DNA of 64,000 bases from Gnetum montanum. Lineage: Eukaryota > Streptophyta > Gnetopsida > Gnetales > Gnetaceae. The notes beneath the pieces were generated by a model. The model saw only the letters and a list, made by a program, of their open reading frames with translations. It was not told where the DNA came from and ran no database searches. The position numbers and the translations under genes are program-made. Location of the stretch: positions 1,005,228 through 1,069,227 of the forward strand of contig MNCI01036463.1 of NCBI GenBank assembly GCA_015680685.1, given 5' to 3'. Positions 1 to 10,540 of the stretch are shown piece after piece; the stretch's first letter is position 1, and each line of letters starts with the position of its first letter.

Positions 1-420
1 ATATTCCAACAGCAGATAGAGAATGGCATGGAGGTCTTTATGGACTATTTCTCTACTTATGGAGCAAAGTTTGATCAAGCCTTGGACCAGTTGGAGCAAG
101 TGTTAAAAAGATGTGTAGAAACCAATTTGAGGCTCAACTGGCAAAAAATCCATTTGATGGTCCAAGAAGGTGTAGTACTAGGGCACAAAATCTCACACAT
201 AGGGATAGAGGTAGACCTCGAGAAAATCAAAGTTTTCCAAGGAATTACCCGTCAACTAGAAACTGTTAAAGATATTCGGTCATTCCTTGGACACACTGGC
301 TACTATAGGAGATTTATTGAGAACTTTTCAAAGGTTGCCAAACCATTGGTGGAATTAACAAAAAAAGACATACCTTTTGAGTGGACCAGGGAATGTGAAT
401 TAGCTTTCCAAACTCTAAAA
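1..420 (+). pseudogene. Ty3/gypsy reverse transcriptase, C-terminal part
   Basis: Reading frame 1 encodes the end of a gypsy RT: the palm/thumb segment with GHKISHIGIEVD, then the connection motif IRSFLGHTGYYRRFIENFSK and AKPLVELTKKDIPFEW. The catalytic YVDD box should lie just upstream, outside the window. The frame ends at an in-frame TAG (421) but continues directly into RNase H in the same frame, so this is one decayed polyprotein and not a separate gene. Confidence 0.85.
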
Positions 421-1020
421 TAGAATCTAGTAGAAACACCCATTCTACAAGCTCCTGATTGGTCCAAACCATTCCATATCATGACTGACACATCCAACTA
501 TGCTTTAGAAGCTATACTTACATAGTTAGATGACCAGAAGTGTCCTTATTACATTCAATGTGCAAGTAGAAGTATCAATGGTGCACAACTTAAGTACAGT
601 ACCATAGAGAAAGAATTAATGACTGTAGTATTTGTACTAGAAAATTTTAGACACTATGTATTGGGATATAAAGTATATATACATATAGATCATAGTGCAA
701 TCTGGTTCCTCATGAATAAGCCAATGGTAAGCCCTTGTATCATACGATGGCTTGTAATCTTACAAGAGTTCAATTTAACTATGATCAATCACAAGGGCAC
801 TGAGAATGTAGTTGCTGATCATTTATCTAAGTTGTGATGGGATAACAAAGAGGATGAGTATCCAATTTCTGATCATTTCCTTGATGAATTCCTCTTTACT
901 GGTGTAGTGAATAATCAATCACCCATGAAGACAAATTGGTACAGTAGCATTCTTAACTATCTCCTCACCCAACAAACACCACAAGAGTTAAACCTTAAGA
1001 AGAAACAACAGTTTCTTCAT
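421..1020 (+). pseudogene. Ty3/gypsy RNase H domain
   Basis: The same frame continues through TAG at 421 and TAG at 523. Visible RNase H landmarks are FHIMTDTSNYALEAIL (first catalytic Asp), STIEKELMTVVF (Glu) and HIDHSAIWFL (second Asp), ending with KGTENVVADHLSKL, the usual RNase H terminus. A TGA at 835 follows, then a linker rich in Asp and Glu. The TAG at 523 sits where relatives have Gln, which fits CAG changing to TAG. Confidence 0.85.
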
Positions 1021-2220
1021 TAATCCAAGTACTTTATGGAGATTAATGGGAAACTTTACAAAGTGTGTCCCGATGGCTTGGTTCGATGGTGTGTTCTCGA
1101 TATAAATCAATTGCAAGTTCTCCAAGATGCTCATGAGGGTCCTTGTGGGGGTCATTACACTGGGAGACAAATGGCCATCAAGATGCTGCTTGTAGGATAT
1201 TATTGGCCTACATTATTTTAGGATGCCCATCGTTTCATCCAATCATGTGCATGTTGTCAATGTGGTGGGGGAATGACTGCTAGAATGGAGGGTCCACAAT
1301 AATGGATTCAACTGTTAGCACCCTTCAACATTTGGGGAATTGATTTTATGGGGCCGATGACACGAATGTCCAATGGAAAAGTTTATATTATTGTTGCCAT
1401 TGATTACCTAACAAAATGGGCCGAAGTAGCTACTGTTAAAGATTGTACATCATCTATAGCTACATGATTTGTTCAATAACAAATCATAAATAGGTTTGGT
1501 GTGCTGCGTGCACTTATTTCAGATAATGGTACACACTTCATAGGTGCAACTTTTTGAAAATTAATGCAATGCTTAGGGGTTAAGCATAAATTGACTATAC
1601 CATACCACCCCCAAGCGAACGGTCAAGCAGAAGTCACCAACAGGGAGATTACAAAGATATTGACAAGAACCATTAGTAAGTTTAGGTGAGATTAGAGCAC
1701 TAAACTAAATGATGCTCTTTGGGCATACCACTCCACATGGAAACTCCCTATAGGCTACTCTCCCTATGAGTTAGTGTACGGTAAATTACCAATGCTTCCC
1801 ATTCAAACTGAGCTCTATACACTATCCATGGCATGTGACCTCAACCTTGACCTAGATCTAGCACAAAAACAACGGTTAGTAACCCTTAACTTGGTAAATG
1901 AAAATCGACTAGCTGCCCTATCATCTAACAAGTTACACAAGGCATTCAATAAACAACGTCATGACCTAAGGATTAGGAAAGTTAAATATTAACCAGGAGA
2001 TAAGGTTCTCTCCTTGAATCCTATACATGTGCCACAACGTACTAAATTTCAAACACTGTGGGAAGGACGTTATATTATTTATTCAAATTTTCCTTTAGGG
2101 GCCATGAAAATATACAAACCTGAGAGCCTAGACAAGAAACTATTGGTCAATGTACAACAAACCAAACCTTTCCATGAGCTTTGGATAGCTAGTACACATG
2201 CTACCTCTGTTGATGAATAA
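1021..2220 (+). pseudogene. Ty3/gypsy integrase
   Basis: Still in frame 1. The zinc-binding part has HEGPCGGHYTGRQM and CACCQCGG (HHCC type). The core has GIDFMGPM (first Asp), ALISDNGTHF (second Asp) and PYHPQANGQAEVTNREI (Glu), so the D,D(35)E residues are all present. The C-terminal part has PGDKVLSLN and ends near QTKPFHELW. It is broken by in-frame stops at 1021, 1219, 1300, 1465, 1477, 1555, 1687, 1693 and 1990, with no frameshift. The final stop is TAA at 2218. Confidence 0.88.
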
Positions 2221-4170
2221 TCCTTCTCACTATTTCGGATCTCCTCCTTCCAACTCAGTCATGGGGGAGATGGCCACCTATGCTAACTGATCTAGGCCCT
2301 CAGTTCTTTTTGAATTTTTGTTTTACACATTCTTTCAAATTTTCTTATTTTTCTTTTACACCATCATTCATGTTTTTCTATTCCTTTGTTTTCTTGATTT
2401 ACTTTTATTCATCATCTAATAAGTGCTCATGATGATGGATTGAATTATATCATATTGATTGCTAATGTTTGATTTTTACCTTTGAATTATGATGCTAATA
2501 TTAAGGTATGGTTCTTTTGGTAAAATAGACAATGAGTCCACACCGTCCACTCATCCATACAACTCTATGGTCTTCTTTGGCTTGGAATTGTATAGTTCCG
2601 TTTTTCTAAGTAAACTTGTTAATGAATTGGTGACTAGGTATTTTTCAAACCAAGGAAGGACTCAAAGGATGAAAAGGGCGTGACTTCAAGGGGATTTGAT
2701 GAATTTGTTCTAGCCATTCTCTTGGGTGCTTGGATGCTTTTTCTTGGGTTTTTTGCCATTCTAACATTGTTGAAATATTAGGATGCTGAGTGAATAAAAA
2801 TAAGTCTTTGCATGACGGGGTTCTCATGCATAAACATCAGAGAGAGAGAGAGAGAGAGAGAGAATTCAAAGCATACCCCTTAGACATAATAAAGAAATAT
2901 GGGCTACAAGCACTGGTTATGGCATTGGAAAGACATGTTACCCATTCCTGAAGGTTCCCTCTAACTAAGGCACTTTCTTGCTTCCTGCTTCTCCATCTCA
3001 CTCTCCTTGGGATGGTGGTCACTCTTTGTAGAAACATTCTTGTTGCCTCAAGAGGATGGATTGGCCAAGTGTATTGATGCAAGGTCACTAAATGTGGTTG
3101 GTTTGAGTCTGGATTTGGGATGAGTTCTACTCAGTTATCTTAACCATGAAATACACAAGGGGCTTTACACAACCTTGTTCTTGGGATTCCATTCCATTCT
3201 CTCCTCTCCATCTTTCTTTCCATTTTCTACCTCATTGCTGGTTTTATCATTAGTCCATTCTAGATTGATGCATTATTTTTTTTGGTGAATTCTTATGGAT
3301 AAGTTTTTAACTCTTGCTTCCAAATGACATTTCTAGAGCCTATAAAATATTTGGTTTGTGGGTTTGTTAGGGCATAAAAGGCATGAGCCTACTTTGGGGA
3401 GGACCCACTAGCATTCCTTTTTGGTGCAATTGTTAAGTTCTTTTCATTAAACATTTTTTGTAATCAATCATCTCTTGTTTCATCCTCATCCATGACATCC
3501 ATTTTATTGGTGTTACAATTGTTATTTTTTCCCATCTTTCTTGTTCCTCATATTTTTCCATCTTATAGCTACCAGAGGTTCACTCTTAGTCGTGGGGGCC
3601 CTGGCACAAATTTTTCAATTTTCTCCATTTTACTATTCTCCTAACCACTACACATTGGGTAGTCACTAGTGATAAATCTTTGAACCAGTTCTACCATAAC
3701 CACAACTTAGCTAATGCGCTTCATATCGAGGCAAGGTATCAACTGCATTGTGGTTTATCTATCCTTGCTCATTTGTGATTATTTTGTGTGTGCAGATGGT
3801 GATCATACAAACAATGGATTGGACTTGAAGAAAGCACTTAGGATGGATCAAAACTGGAGCATTTACGAAAGGAGCAAGTCTGGTGGCATGGCTATGGATA
3901 AACAACGGAAGGTGTAATCTTAGCATTGGCAACAACATGCTTCATTTTCTTTCTTTCTCTTTCTCTACAAGCTACCAAATAAAGGCTTGGATGTCATTTA
4001 TGTATGAATGTTCACCAAAATGGTCATGAATGCTAATGTTGTAATATGCTTATTGATTTTTTCACTAGGCACGTTGAGTCTATCATCCCATTCCATCGTT
4101 AGTTGTCAATTAGTCAATAATCCCATACCTTCCCAATATTTTGTAAGGAACTCGAGGACGAGTTTTCATT
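2221..4170 (+). other. Spacer between integrase and 3' LTR, no recognisable gene
   Basis: About 1.95 kb without a recognisable gene. Short open frames (for example 3714-3917, 67 codons with a hydrophobic start) match nothing I know. In Athila-type elements this interval often holds an env-like frame, so a decayed relic is possible, but nothing in the sequence proves it. It contains an (AG)n run. Confidence 0.5.
2839..2862. repeat. (AG)12 microsatellite
   Basis: A perfect dinucleotide run of 12 AG units, directly visible. Confidence 0.95.
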
Positions 4171-4182
4171 TGGTTGTGGGGG
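4171..4182 (+). promoter_or_regulatory. Polypurine tract of the 3' LTR
   Basis: A G-rich stretch (TGGTTGTGGGGG) lies just before the LTR start TGATGAG. It is preceded at 4151-4162 by CTCGAGGACGAG, a sequence commonly found before the polypurine tract in plant gypsy elements. The minus-strand relative has a matching arrangement at 26493-26530. Confidence 0.8.
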
Positions 4183-4194
4183 TATGATGAGAGC

Positions 4195-4395
4195 GGCTAG
4201 TCTAGTAGTTATTCTAATTATTAGAGCAGTTACTCTAATTATTAAAGTGGTTAATCTAGCAGTTATTCTAATTATTAGAGTGGTTACTCTAGAAGTTACT
4301 CTAGGAGTTATTCTAATTATTAGAGACGTTACTCTAGTGGTTACTTTAGTAGTTATTCTAATTATTAGAGAAGTTACTCTAATTATTAGAGTAGT
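4195..4395 (+). repeat. Palindromic tandem array in LTR U3
   Basis: Repeated units alternate CTCTAATTATTAGAG-type palindromes with GTAGTTACT or GTAGTTATT spacers, in roughly 200 bp just upstream of the TATA box. The array is absent from the related LTR at 25625-26492. Because it is palindromic and low in complexity it opens reading frames on both strands, which are not genes. Confidence 0.9.
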
Positions 4396-4407
4396 TGCTC
4401 CCAAGCC

Positions 4408-4415
4408 TATAAATA
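4408..4415 (+). promoter_or_regulatory. LTR TATA box
   Basis: TATAAATA directly after the U3 palindromic array. A corresponding TATATAAATG lies on the minus strand at 26371-26380 in the related LTR, which supports its role as the core promoter. Confidence 0.7.
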
Positions 4416-5349
4416 CAGTGCTTAGGCGTACAATTGAAAAGGAAGTCTTTTAGCAGTTAAGTAGAGAAACTCTTGTAGTCTGTTTGAAAGTCAGAGTATT
4501 TTCCAAGTGCCCATAGTAGGAGGTCTACGTGTGGATGGATCTTTATTCGAGCATTGTGTACCTGAGCACACCTTGTGTATGGCAATAAAGACAACCTCTT
4601 TGATTCATCCTTGCAGCACTTGAGATTTATTTTCTTATGCATTTCTTTTATTTTATAAACTTTACATTTATGTTATTAGCACAAAAATTCATTTTGATCA
4701 ATTAAGAAAATCATTACATTACACAAGCACGACCACTTCGAGCATGTGTGTAATGCTTGATAACCCAGTAACAATTAGTTTTTGGTAATCCTAGCAGTGT
4801 TGCACTAGTTCAGGATGTGTACAGCAAGTGGGAATGGATGATAGTGTTAGGATTAGTTAGAACTTATTAATGAGTAGTTAAGTTATTAGTCACTTAGTTA
4901 CCTCTCTCCTTCCCTACTAGCGTAGGACATGAAAATATAAAAACTATAAAAATCATATGCCTCAAGCTTGCTTAACCATACAATCATAACATACAGGTAA
5001 GCTTGGGAAGACAACGATCAACCAACCCATCCTTGTTCCACAAGGGCGCATAAGCATTTAGTCCTTGGAATTCGATCGAATTGTGCATGAAACACTCGTA
5101 TTCGTATGGTTGAGTGTAGGGGTACATCGCCGCTCATCACTTTTATAAATATCTTGGTCAAGAATGCTATTGTAATTACAAATGCAATTTGTGCATTATT
5201 CAAAAATTTGCAAGTGGTATAAAAGCCTTATTTGCTTTAAAAAGAAAATGTAAGAAGGAATCTCCTCTCACTTGATATATTCAAAAATAAATTTATCATG
5301 TCATTATTGGAAACTACTATTCTTCATGAATGTGTTGTATGTGGTCTTG

Positions 5350-5526
5350 CTCTATCAAATAAATAATGAGGTGTTAGCCTAGTGGTATAGGTATTGGCAT
5401 GGTAACCCCAGGTCATATGTTTGATTCTACTAAATAGCACTAAGTTATAAAATTTTATAAATCTTAGAATGTACCTATGTTTTAACTATTTTAGGTCCAA
5501 CATCCCCTTTCTCTATCAAATAAATA
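5350..5526 (+). mobile_element. tRNA-derived SINE with 16-bp target duplications
   Basis: CTCTATCAAATAAATA occurs exactly at 5350-5365 and again at 5511-5526. Between them lie 145 bp beginning with a tRNA-like promoter: GTTAGCCTAGTGGTATAG resembles the A box, and GGTCATATGTTTGATTC resembles the B box. The body ends in CCCCTTT before the second duplication. Long exact duplications are typical of LINE-driven insertion. Size and a T-containing 3' end recall plant Au-type SINEs, but family assignment is uncertain. A functional tRNA gene is excluded because no cloverleaf forms. Confidence 0.7.
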
Positions 5527-7480
5527 TTAGAAATAAATAGAATAAATTCAAAAGCTTTTTCTACTCAATGAATTTAAAGTAAAGAAATAGACACTATATG
5601 ATATTATGTTTCTTGAAGCAGAGATGATGTCATCATTAGAGGTTGTAGATGTTTGTTAATTTATAACTTACACTCATAATATTTCTACATCTTTGTTGGA
5701 AAAATACTCTAAAAAAGTGATAATGGAAATCCATGATAAAGAATGACTTCATGATGATGCTATATGATTTAATAACTAGAATATTCAAGAGTACATTCTT
5801 TATTTAATTTTAATCTTAACCAAGTTTGCAAATTGGTAAAATAAGTGGTATATCAAAAACATTAGAGAATTATAGAAGGAAAAATATTCTATTTGAATAG
5901 CATCAAGGAAGGTTTTAATTCAAATAATTTTTTTATTGTTTAGGATTTAGTGTGTTTTTGTTAGATTAACATTCAAAAGGGATATATAGTAACTGATCAC
6001 TATGGTTTCATATCCAAACTATCAAGTTGATGTTCAATATGTATACTTGATAAATAGCTTACGCCAATGATTAGTTACTTAACACTTAACATGTTGTTTT
6101 ATTTTTCTTCAAATGCCATGATAGTTGGTTTATATCTATAACTACTCTTGTGAGTACCCATTTGATACAACATTATAATGTTCTAGCAAAAAACTTGTAT
6201 GATTTGTTTTTGAATCCCCATTGGTCCTTGGTCAATTTGTAGAGTCTATATTTATTTTTCAAGAAAATGTAATATCTATCTAATAGATCCTATAGGTCTT
6301 CAAATGTAATAAAGCTTTATTTCATAAATGGAACACCTTCTTTAGTAATGAACTAACATGAGCACCAACTGATTTGGATTTGCAAAGCTATGGAGAAGCA
6401 AGTCTAGAGGTTAGTGCATGGGAAAATGAAGATCCTACTATCTTAATGTGTATAGAATCCTACTTCTCAAAGTAATTTCCTAAGCTTCTATTATACTTGA
6501 GAATAGGCAAGTTAGAAATGGGGACACTTGCCTAGTGTATGATGAGACTGATCAGGAAGGAATGGCTAAAGATGTATGATTGTGTGTACATCCCTAATAT
6601 GTCATAGTAGATGATGTGGCCCAAGTCAGTAGGTTGCACTATTAAAATACAATATAAAACATATGTCTGGGGTGGAAGAAGATAGTTATAATTTCCTCCA
6701 TGAATGATTATGCTATACAATACAATTAGTAAAAGGGTGGAAGTATCTTGAGATATCTCATTGTTATGTACTCATCCACTATGCAAAGGCATTGATTTCT
6801 CAAAAAAGCATAACAAAATTCATCATGGAAAACTAGATAATATCATTACTTAATATATCATCAAATGTATTAATGATAATGCAATACACTTGACCACTTG
6901 TGATGCCTAATAAATCATTTATGACAGTGGGAGACATCTAAATCATAAATTCTTCAATCATAGTGGTGCATGACCCATCATGAACATCGATAATAATAAT
7001 ATTGTAAAAGAACTCATGAATCAAAACTTCTAGAATTCCAACATTCATTATAATAAAAATGACCTAGCCTAGAACCTCAAAGTATGCAAGTAATTAACAT
7101 TGGTATTCTTACCTAAAGCATAGATTATGCTTAGTAATGATAGATATGGGCTTGAAATTTTCAAACCTATGTTTAGCATCTAAGGATAGAAAATGAGGTT
7201 GATACTATTCTTTCCTAGCAACAGATGAACCCTTCTTGCCTTTGTAATTACATGAAGGATTGCATGATGTTCTTTCCCTGTGCGGTGCCATGGATCTAAG
7301 CTCAAAATGAGAGATGATATAGTTGATTTTAAGAGCCCTAGTCATTTGCAAGAAAATGTCTATGTGGAGCAAGCTAAGAATGACACTGGGTAAGGGTAAG
7401 AAAAGGATAATATAGATCTTAGGATTAGGAAAGATTTCTTGGAAAAATTTTCAAATGCATAGAATAGACATTTTTGGTTA
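5527..7480. other. AT-rich stretch, nothing recognised
   Basis: About 2 kb of AT-rich sequence with stops in all frames and no domain, RNA gene or clear repeat that I can recognise. It may contain the remainder of the decayed copia 3' LTR near its right end. Confidence 0.5.
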
Positions 7481-7780
7481 AGATAAACGTATTAGTCAAA
7501 ACAAGCTAAAAATGGAGTCGATGTCTCTGGCTCAAAGTAGACATCTTTGGAAAGATGTCTCTAATCTAAAGGAGATGTCTCATCTTAGGATGGGACATCC
7601 TAAAAAATATGAAGATGTATTTGTAGGACTAGGGTTTTACACATGAGATGGAATAAGTAAGAGCAATGGGATCAGGGATGAATGTTGAGCATTTATGGGA
7701 TTAATAATGCCTCATATTTACGCCTATAAAAGAAAAAATAAACTAAATAAAATATAGTAAAGGAAGACCTAAAATATCAT
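7480..7780 (-). repeat. Partial 3' LTR of the copia element
   Basis: This region lies just beyond the RNase H end and contains GATGTCT and AGACATCT motifs at 7520-7620, as in the 5' LTR U3 at 13090-13400. The GTTGAGCAT segment near 7684 matches one near 13482. Exact boundaries and the rest of the LTR were not found. Confidence 0.45.
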
Positions 7781-7859
7781 ATCCTAAGAAACATAGGTTA
7801 TTGAACATACCTCACTTACCTAATAGCATAAGGTCTAATCCTCATATTGTTACATAATG

Positions 7860-9400
7860 AGACAAGTCTTCTTTCATCTAGTAGCTTGGTAAATGCATCA
7901 CCTAGTTATGCCTTTGTCCCAACATATTCCAATTAAATGTGTCTAAGTTGAACATGATCTTTAATGAAGTGATGTATGATTTTAATGTGTACTATCCTAG
8001 AATTTTGAATTAGACTCTTTGTTATGTTTATGGCATTACTATTGTTACAATAGATTGATGTGTTGGATGCCTTAATACCAACATCCTCAGATGTTTCTTT
8101 CATGCATAGTATTTAAGCACAAGAGCTATCAACTGATATGTATTTAGCATCTATTGTAGAAAGAGTTATCAAGTGTTATTTCTTACTTTCCCAAGAAATA
8201 AGACATTTTCTTATGAAAAAGGAACTTCCACTTATGCTTCTTTGGTCATCTATGTATCCTACCGAATCTACATCATGATACTTGACAATATCAAGTGTGA
8301 AGTCCTTTGGATACTAAAGTCCCTATGCAATAGCACATTTCAAATAATGAAAAATCCATTTTACAACTTTCAAATGATATTCCATAGGACTACTTTACTA
8401 TCTAGCATATATGCCTATACTAAGAGCTATATCAGGCCTACTTGCTATCCAATAAAGAAAACTACCAATCATACCTATATAAAAATTAGGGTCTTTTGTT
8501 TTACCTTGTTCATCCTAGTTTAGTTATAGGTTTGTACTCATAGGAATTACCTATGATTTAACTTCATCCAAGCTAAAATTTTTTAGCAAGTTCCTTATAT
8601 ATTTGGTTTGGCATACAAGCATTCCTTATTTAGTTTGCATGTCATGGAAACTAAGGAAGTTGTTTAGTTCTTCCATCTTGATTATGTCGAAGTCATCTTG
8701 CATAAGAATTAAGAAATTATTACACAAGGTTTGGTTAATAGCACCTAAAATAATATCATCAACGTAAATTAGTACAATAAGTAAATCGACCTCAAACTAT
8801 TTGATGAATAAGATTACATTAGCACTACTCCTCTTGAACCCATTATCCAAGAGATGTTGTGAGAGACTTTTGTATCATACTCTAGGAACTTGTTTGAGTC
8901 CATAGAGTGCTTTCTTTAACATGCTTCAAACGTGTTGGATTAATAAATCATTTAAGTTACTTCACATACATTTCCTCTTGGATTATCCCATTCAAGAAGG
9001 CACTTTTAACATCTATATGATGTAATTTGATTCCCTAAATACAAGCATAGGCTAATGGTAGTTTGATTAACTCTAGCCTAGCTACTAATACAAATGTTTC
9101 ATCAAAATTAATTCCTTCTTAGTGGTTGTATCTTTTAGCAACTAACTGAGCCTTATTTTCTACAATATTTCTACTTTCATCTATTTTGTTTTGAAAGATC
9201 CATTTCATCCCAATGATTGACTTGTTGTTGGGTTTAGGAACAAGTTTTCATACATCATTCCTCACAAATTGATTTAGCTCATATTGCATGTGTAGAATCC
9301 AACCTTCTTCTTGTTTAGCTTCTTTGAAGTTCTTTGCCTTAATTCATAATATGTAAGTAGCATAGGCACATATCTCTCTTGTTTTGCTTCTTATCCTTAT
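7860..9400 (-). pseudogene. Copia reverse transcriptase and RNase H
   Basis: Minus-strand translation shows the catalytic LIYVDDIILGA (about 8760-8800), then MQDDFDIIKMEELNNFLSF, YIRNLLKNFSLDE, and RNase H with VGYIDDQRSISGSSF near 8220. It ends with IKIIHHFIKDHVQLRHI and DAFTKLLDERRL near 7870. All follow known copia order. Several stops and frameshifts break the frame. A 116-codon plus-strand frame at 8173-8523 is a shadow of this gene. Confidence 0.82.
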
Positions 9401-9639
9401 TCCATTAGCTAGTTGGTTGATCACATCATTGATTGTATGTGATTTTCTTAATCTAGGCATCTTGCCTTGATGTTGATCATTCCATTTTTAGCTTCAACTT
9501 CATCTTCTTTTTTAGATCCTTCATAAGATGAAGATTAAGGTGATTGTAAATTCCTTTTGATTGGAATTAATGCATCATTCACCTACATATTAGGATACAA
9601 TCCATTGTTATCATCTACTTTAACATTAATGGTGCCTTC

Positions 9640-10540
9640 TACAATAAGAATCCTTTTGTTAAAGACTATATAAGCCTTGTTTATTGTAGAATAACCCAAG
9701 AATATACCTTCATTAGCCTTTGGGTCAAATTTATATGATACATCTTTTTCATTTAATAAAAAGCATTTAGCTTTAAAAACATAAAAATAGCTTACTAATG
9801 ATTTTTACTCGACTAAAGTCCATATAGAGTTTTGGAAGTGAAGCGTCTTACGAGAACACTGTTAGAAACATAGGGATCATTTTAGTCATTCGACTATTGG
9901 TTCTTACACTTAGCCACTCCATGTTGTTGAGGGATTTTAAAAGTTGAAAACTAATGATGAATTTCATGAATCTCATAGGACTCCTTGAACCTTGCATTTT
10001 CAAATTCTCCTCCATGATCACTTTTGATCATTTTTATGTTACAACCTTTTTTGTTCTACACCCTGTTACAAATCTTTCCAAAATGGTCATAAGCCTCATC
10101 TTTATGACATAGAAAAGCAACCTCAATGAACCAAGAGAAATCATCCATAATAGTAGGATAATATCTTTTTTCCCAAGACTAAGAGTTTGTGAGAATTTGA
10201 CTAAGTTTAAATAAATAAAGCACAAGGGTTGAGAAGTAGATATACAATTTATCTTACCAAATATTATACTTTTTTGCTTACCTTTTTGACATGCATCACA
10301 TGAGTTTAAGAGAAAGTGCTTTAGTTTGGGTAGCTCACATACAATGTTCTTAGTGATAAGTCTTTTTTTAGTATATCCACATTAATATGTCCCAACCTTT
10401 TTTGCCACATTTGTACATCACTTGAATTACTAATCAAGCACTTGGTATCATTGTTCACAACATCCAATAGTGCAGGGGTGCACCTGAGATTTTCTACTAC
10501 TATGTATGATAATTTTTTCATTACATGAGTTGTTTACTTT
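9640..10540 (-). pseudogene. Copia GAG-pre-integrase and integrase core
   Basis: MWQKRLGHINVDILKKDL (10390-10440) is the GAG-pre-integrase motif leading into integrase. IKSDHGGEFENARFKESY (about 9970-10030) carries the second catalytic Asp and is followed by FSTFKIPQQHGVAKCKNQ, equivalent to the PQQNGVVERKNR box with the Glu changed. Frameshifts separate the segments. Confidence 0.82.

Larger units (their letters stand above)
1..5139 (+). mobile_element. Athila-like Ty3/gypsy LTR retrotransposon, 3' portion
   Basis: The window opens inside pol of a plus-strand Ty3/gypsy element. The order RT end, RNase H, integrase, about 2 kb spacer, polypurine tract and 3' LTR is seen directly. The RNase H end (NVVADHLSKL) and the long spacer between integrase and LTR resemble the Athila branch, where this space often holds an env-like frame; that assignment is by motif only. 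The 5' half, including gag, protease and 5' LTR, lies outside the window, so target duplications cannot be checked. Another LTR of the same family occurs on the opposite strand at 25625-26492. Confidence 0.85.
4185..5139 (+). repeat. 3' LTR of the Athila-like element (955 bp)
   Basis: Starts TGATGAGAGCGGC and ends GCCGCTCATCA, an inverted terminal repeat with one extra AG. Alignment by eye with the opposite-strand LTR at 25625-26492 supports both ends: shared polypurine tract region, a TATA box after an AGCCTATA segment, an AAGTGCTGCAA segment, and similar 3' ends reading TGCAT...CTCATCA. It contains a palindromic repeat array in U3. Confidence 0.85.

Noticed and set aside
3714-3917. 67-codon frame with a signal-like start, possible env relic
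   Set aside because: Too short, no recognisable motif and no relative in the window to compare with; kept only as part of the spacer description.
4114-4453. Overlapping open frames of 96 and 89 codons on both strands with repeating Thr/Ile/Val patterns
   Set aside because: They are produced by the palindromic tandem array in LTR U3; both strands give the same low-complexity pattern, so they are not genes.
5371-5440. tRNA gene candidate
   Set aside because: A and B box-like segments are present, but no cloverleaf or acceptor stem forms and exact 16-bp duplications flank the unit, so it is a SINE head.
8173-8523. 116-codon plus-strand frame
   Set aside because: It is the antisense shadow of the copia RNase H/RT region; its translation shows no domain while the minus strand shows clear RT and RNase H motifs.
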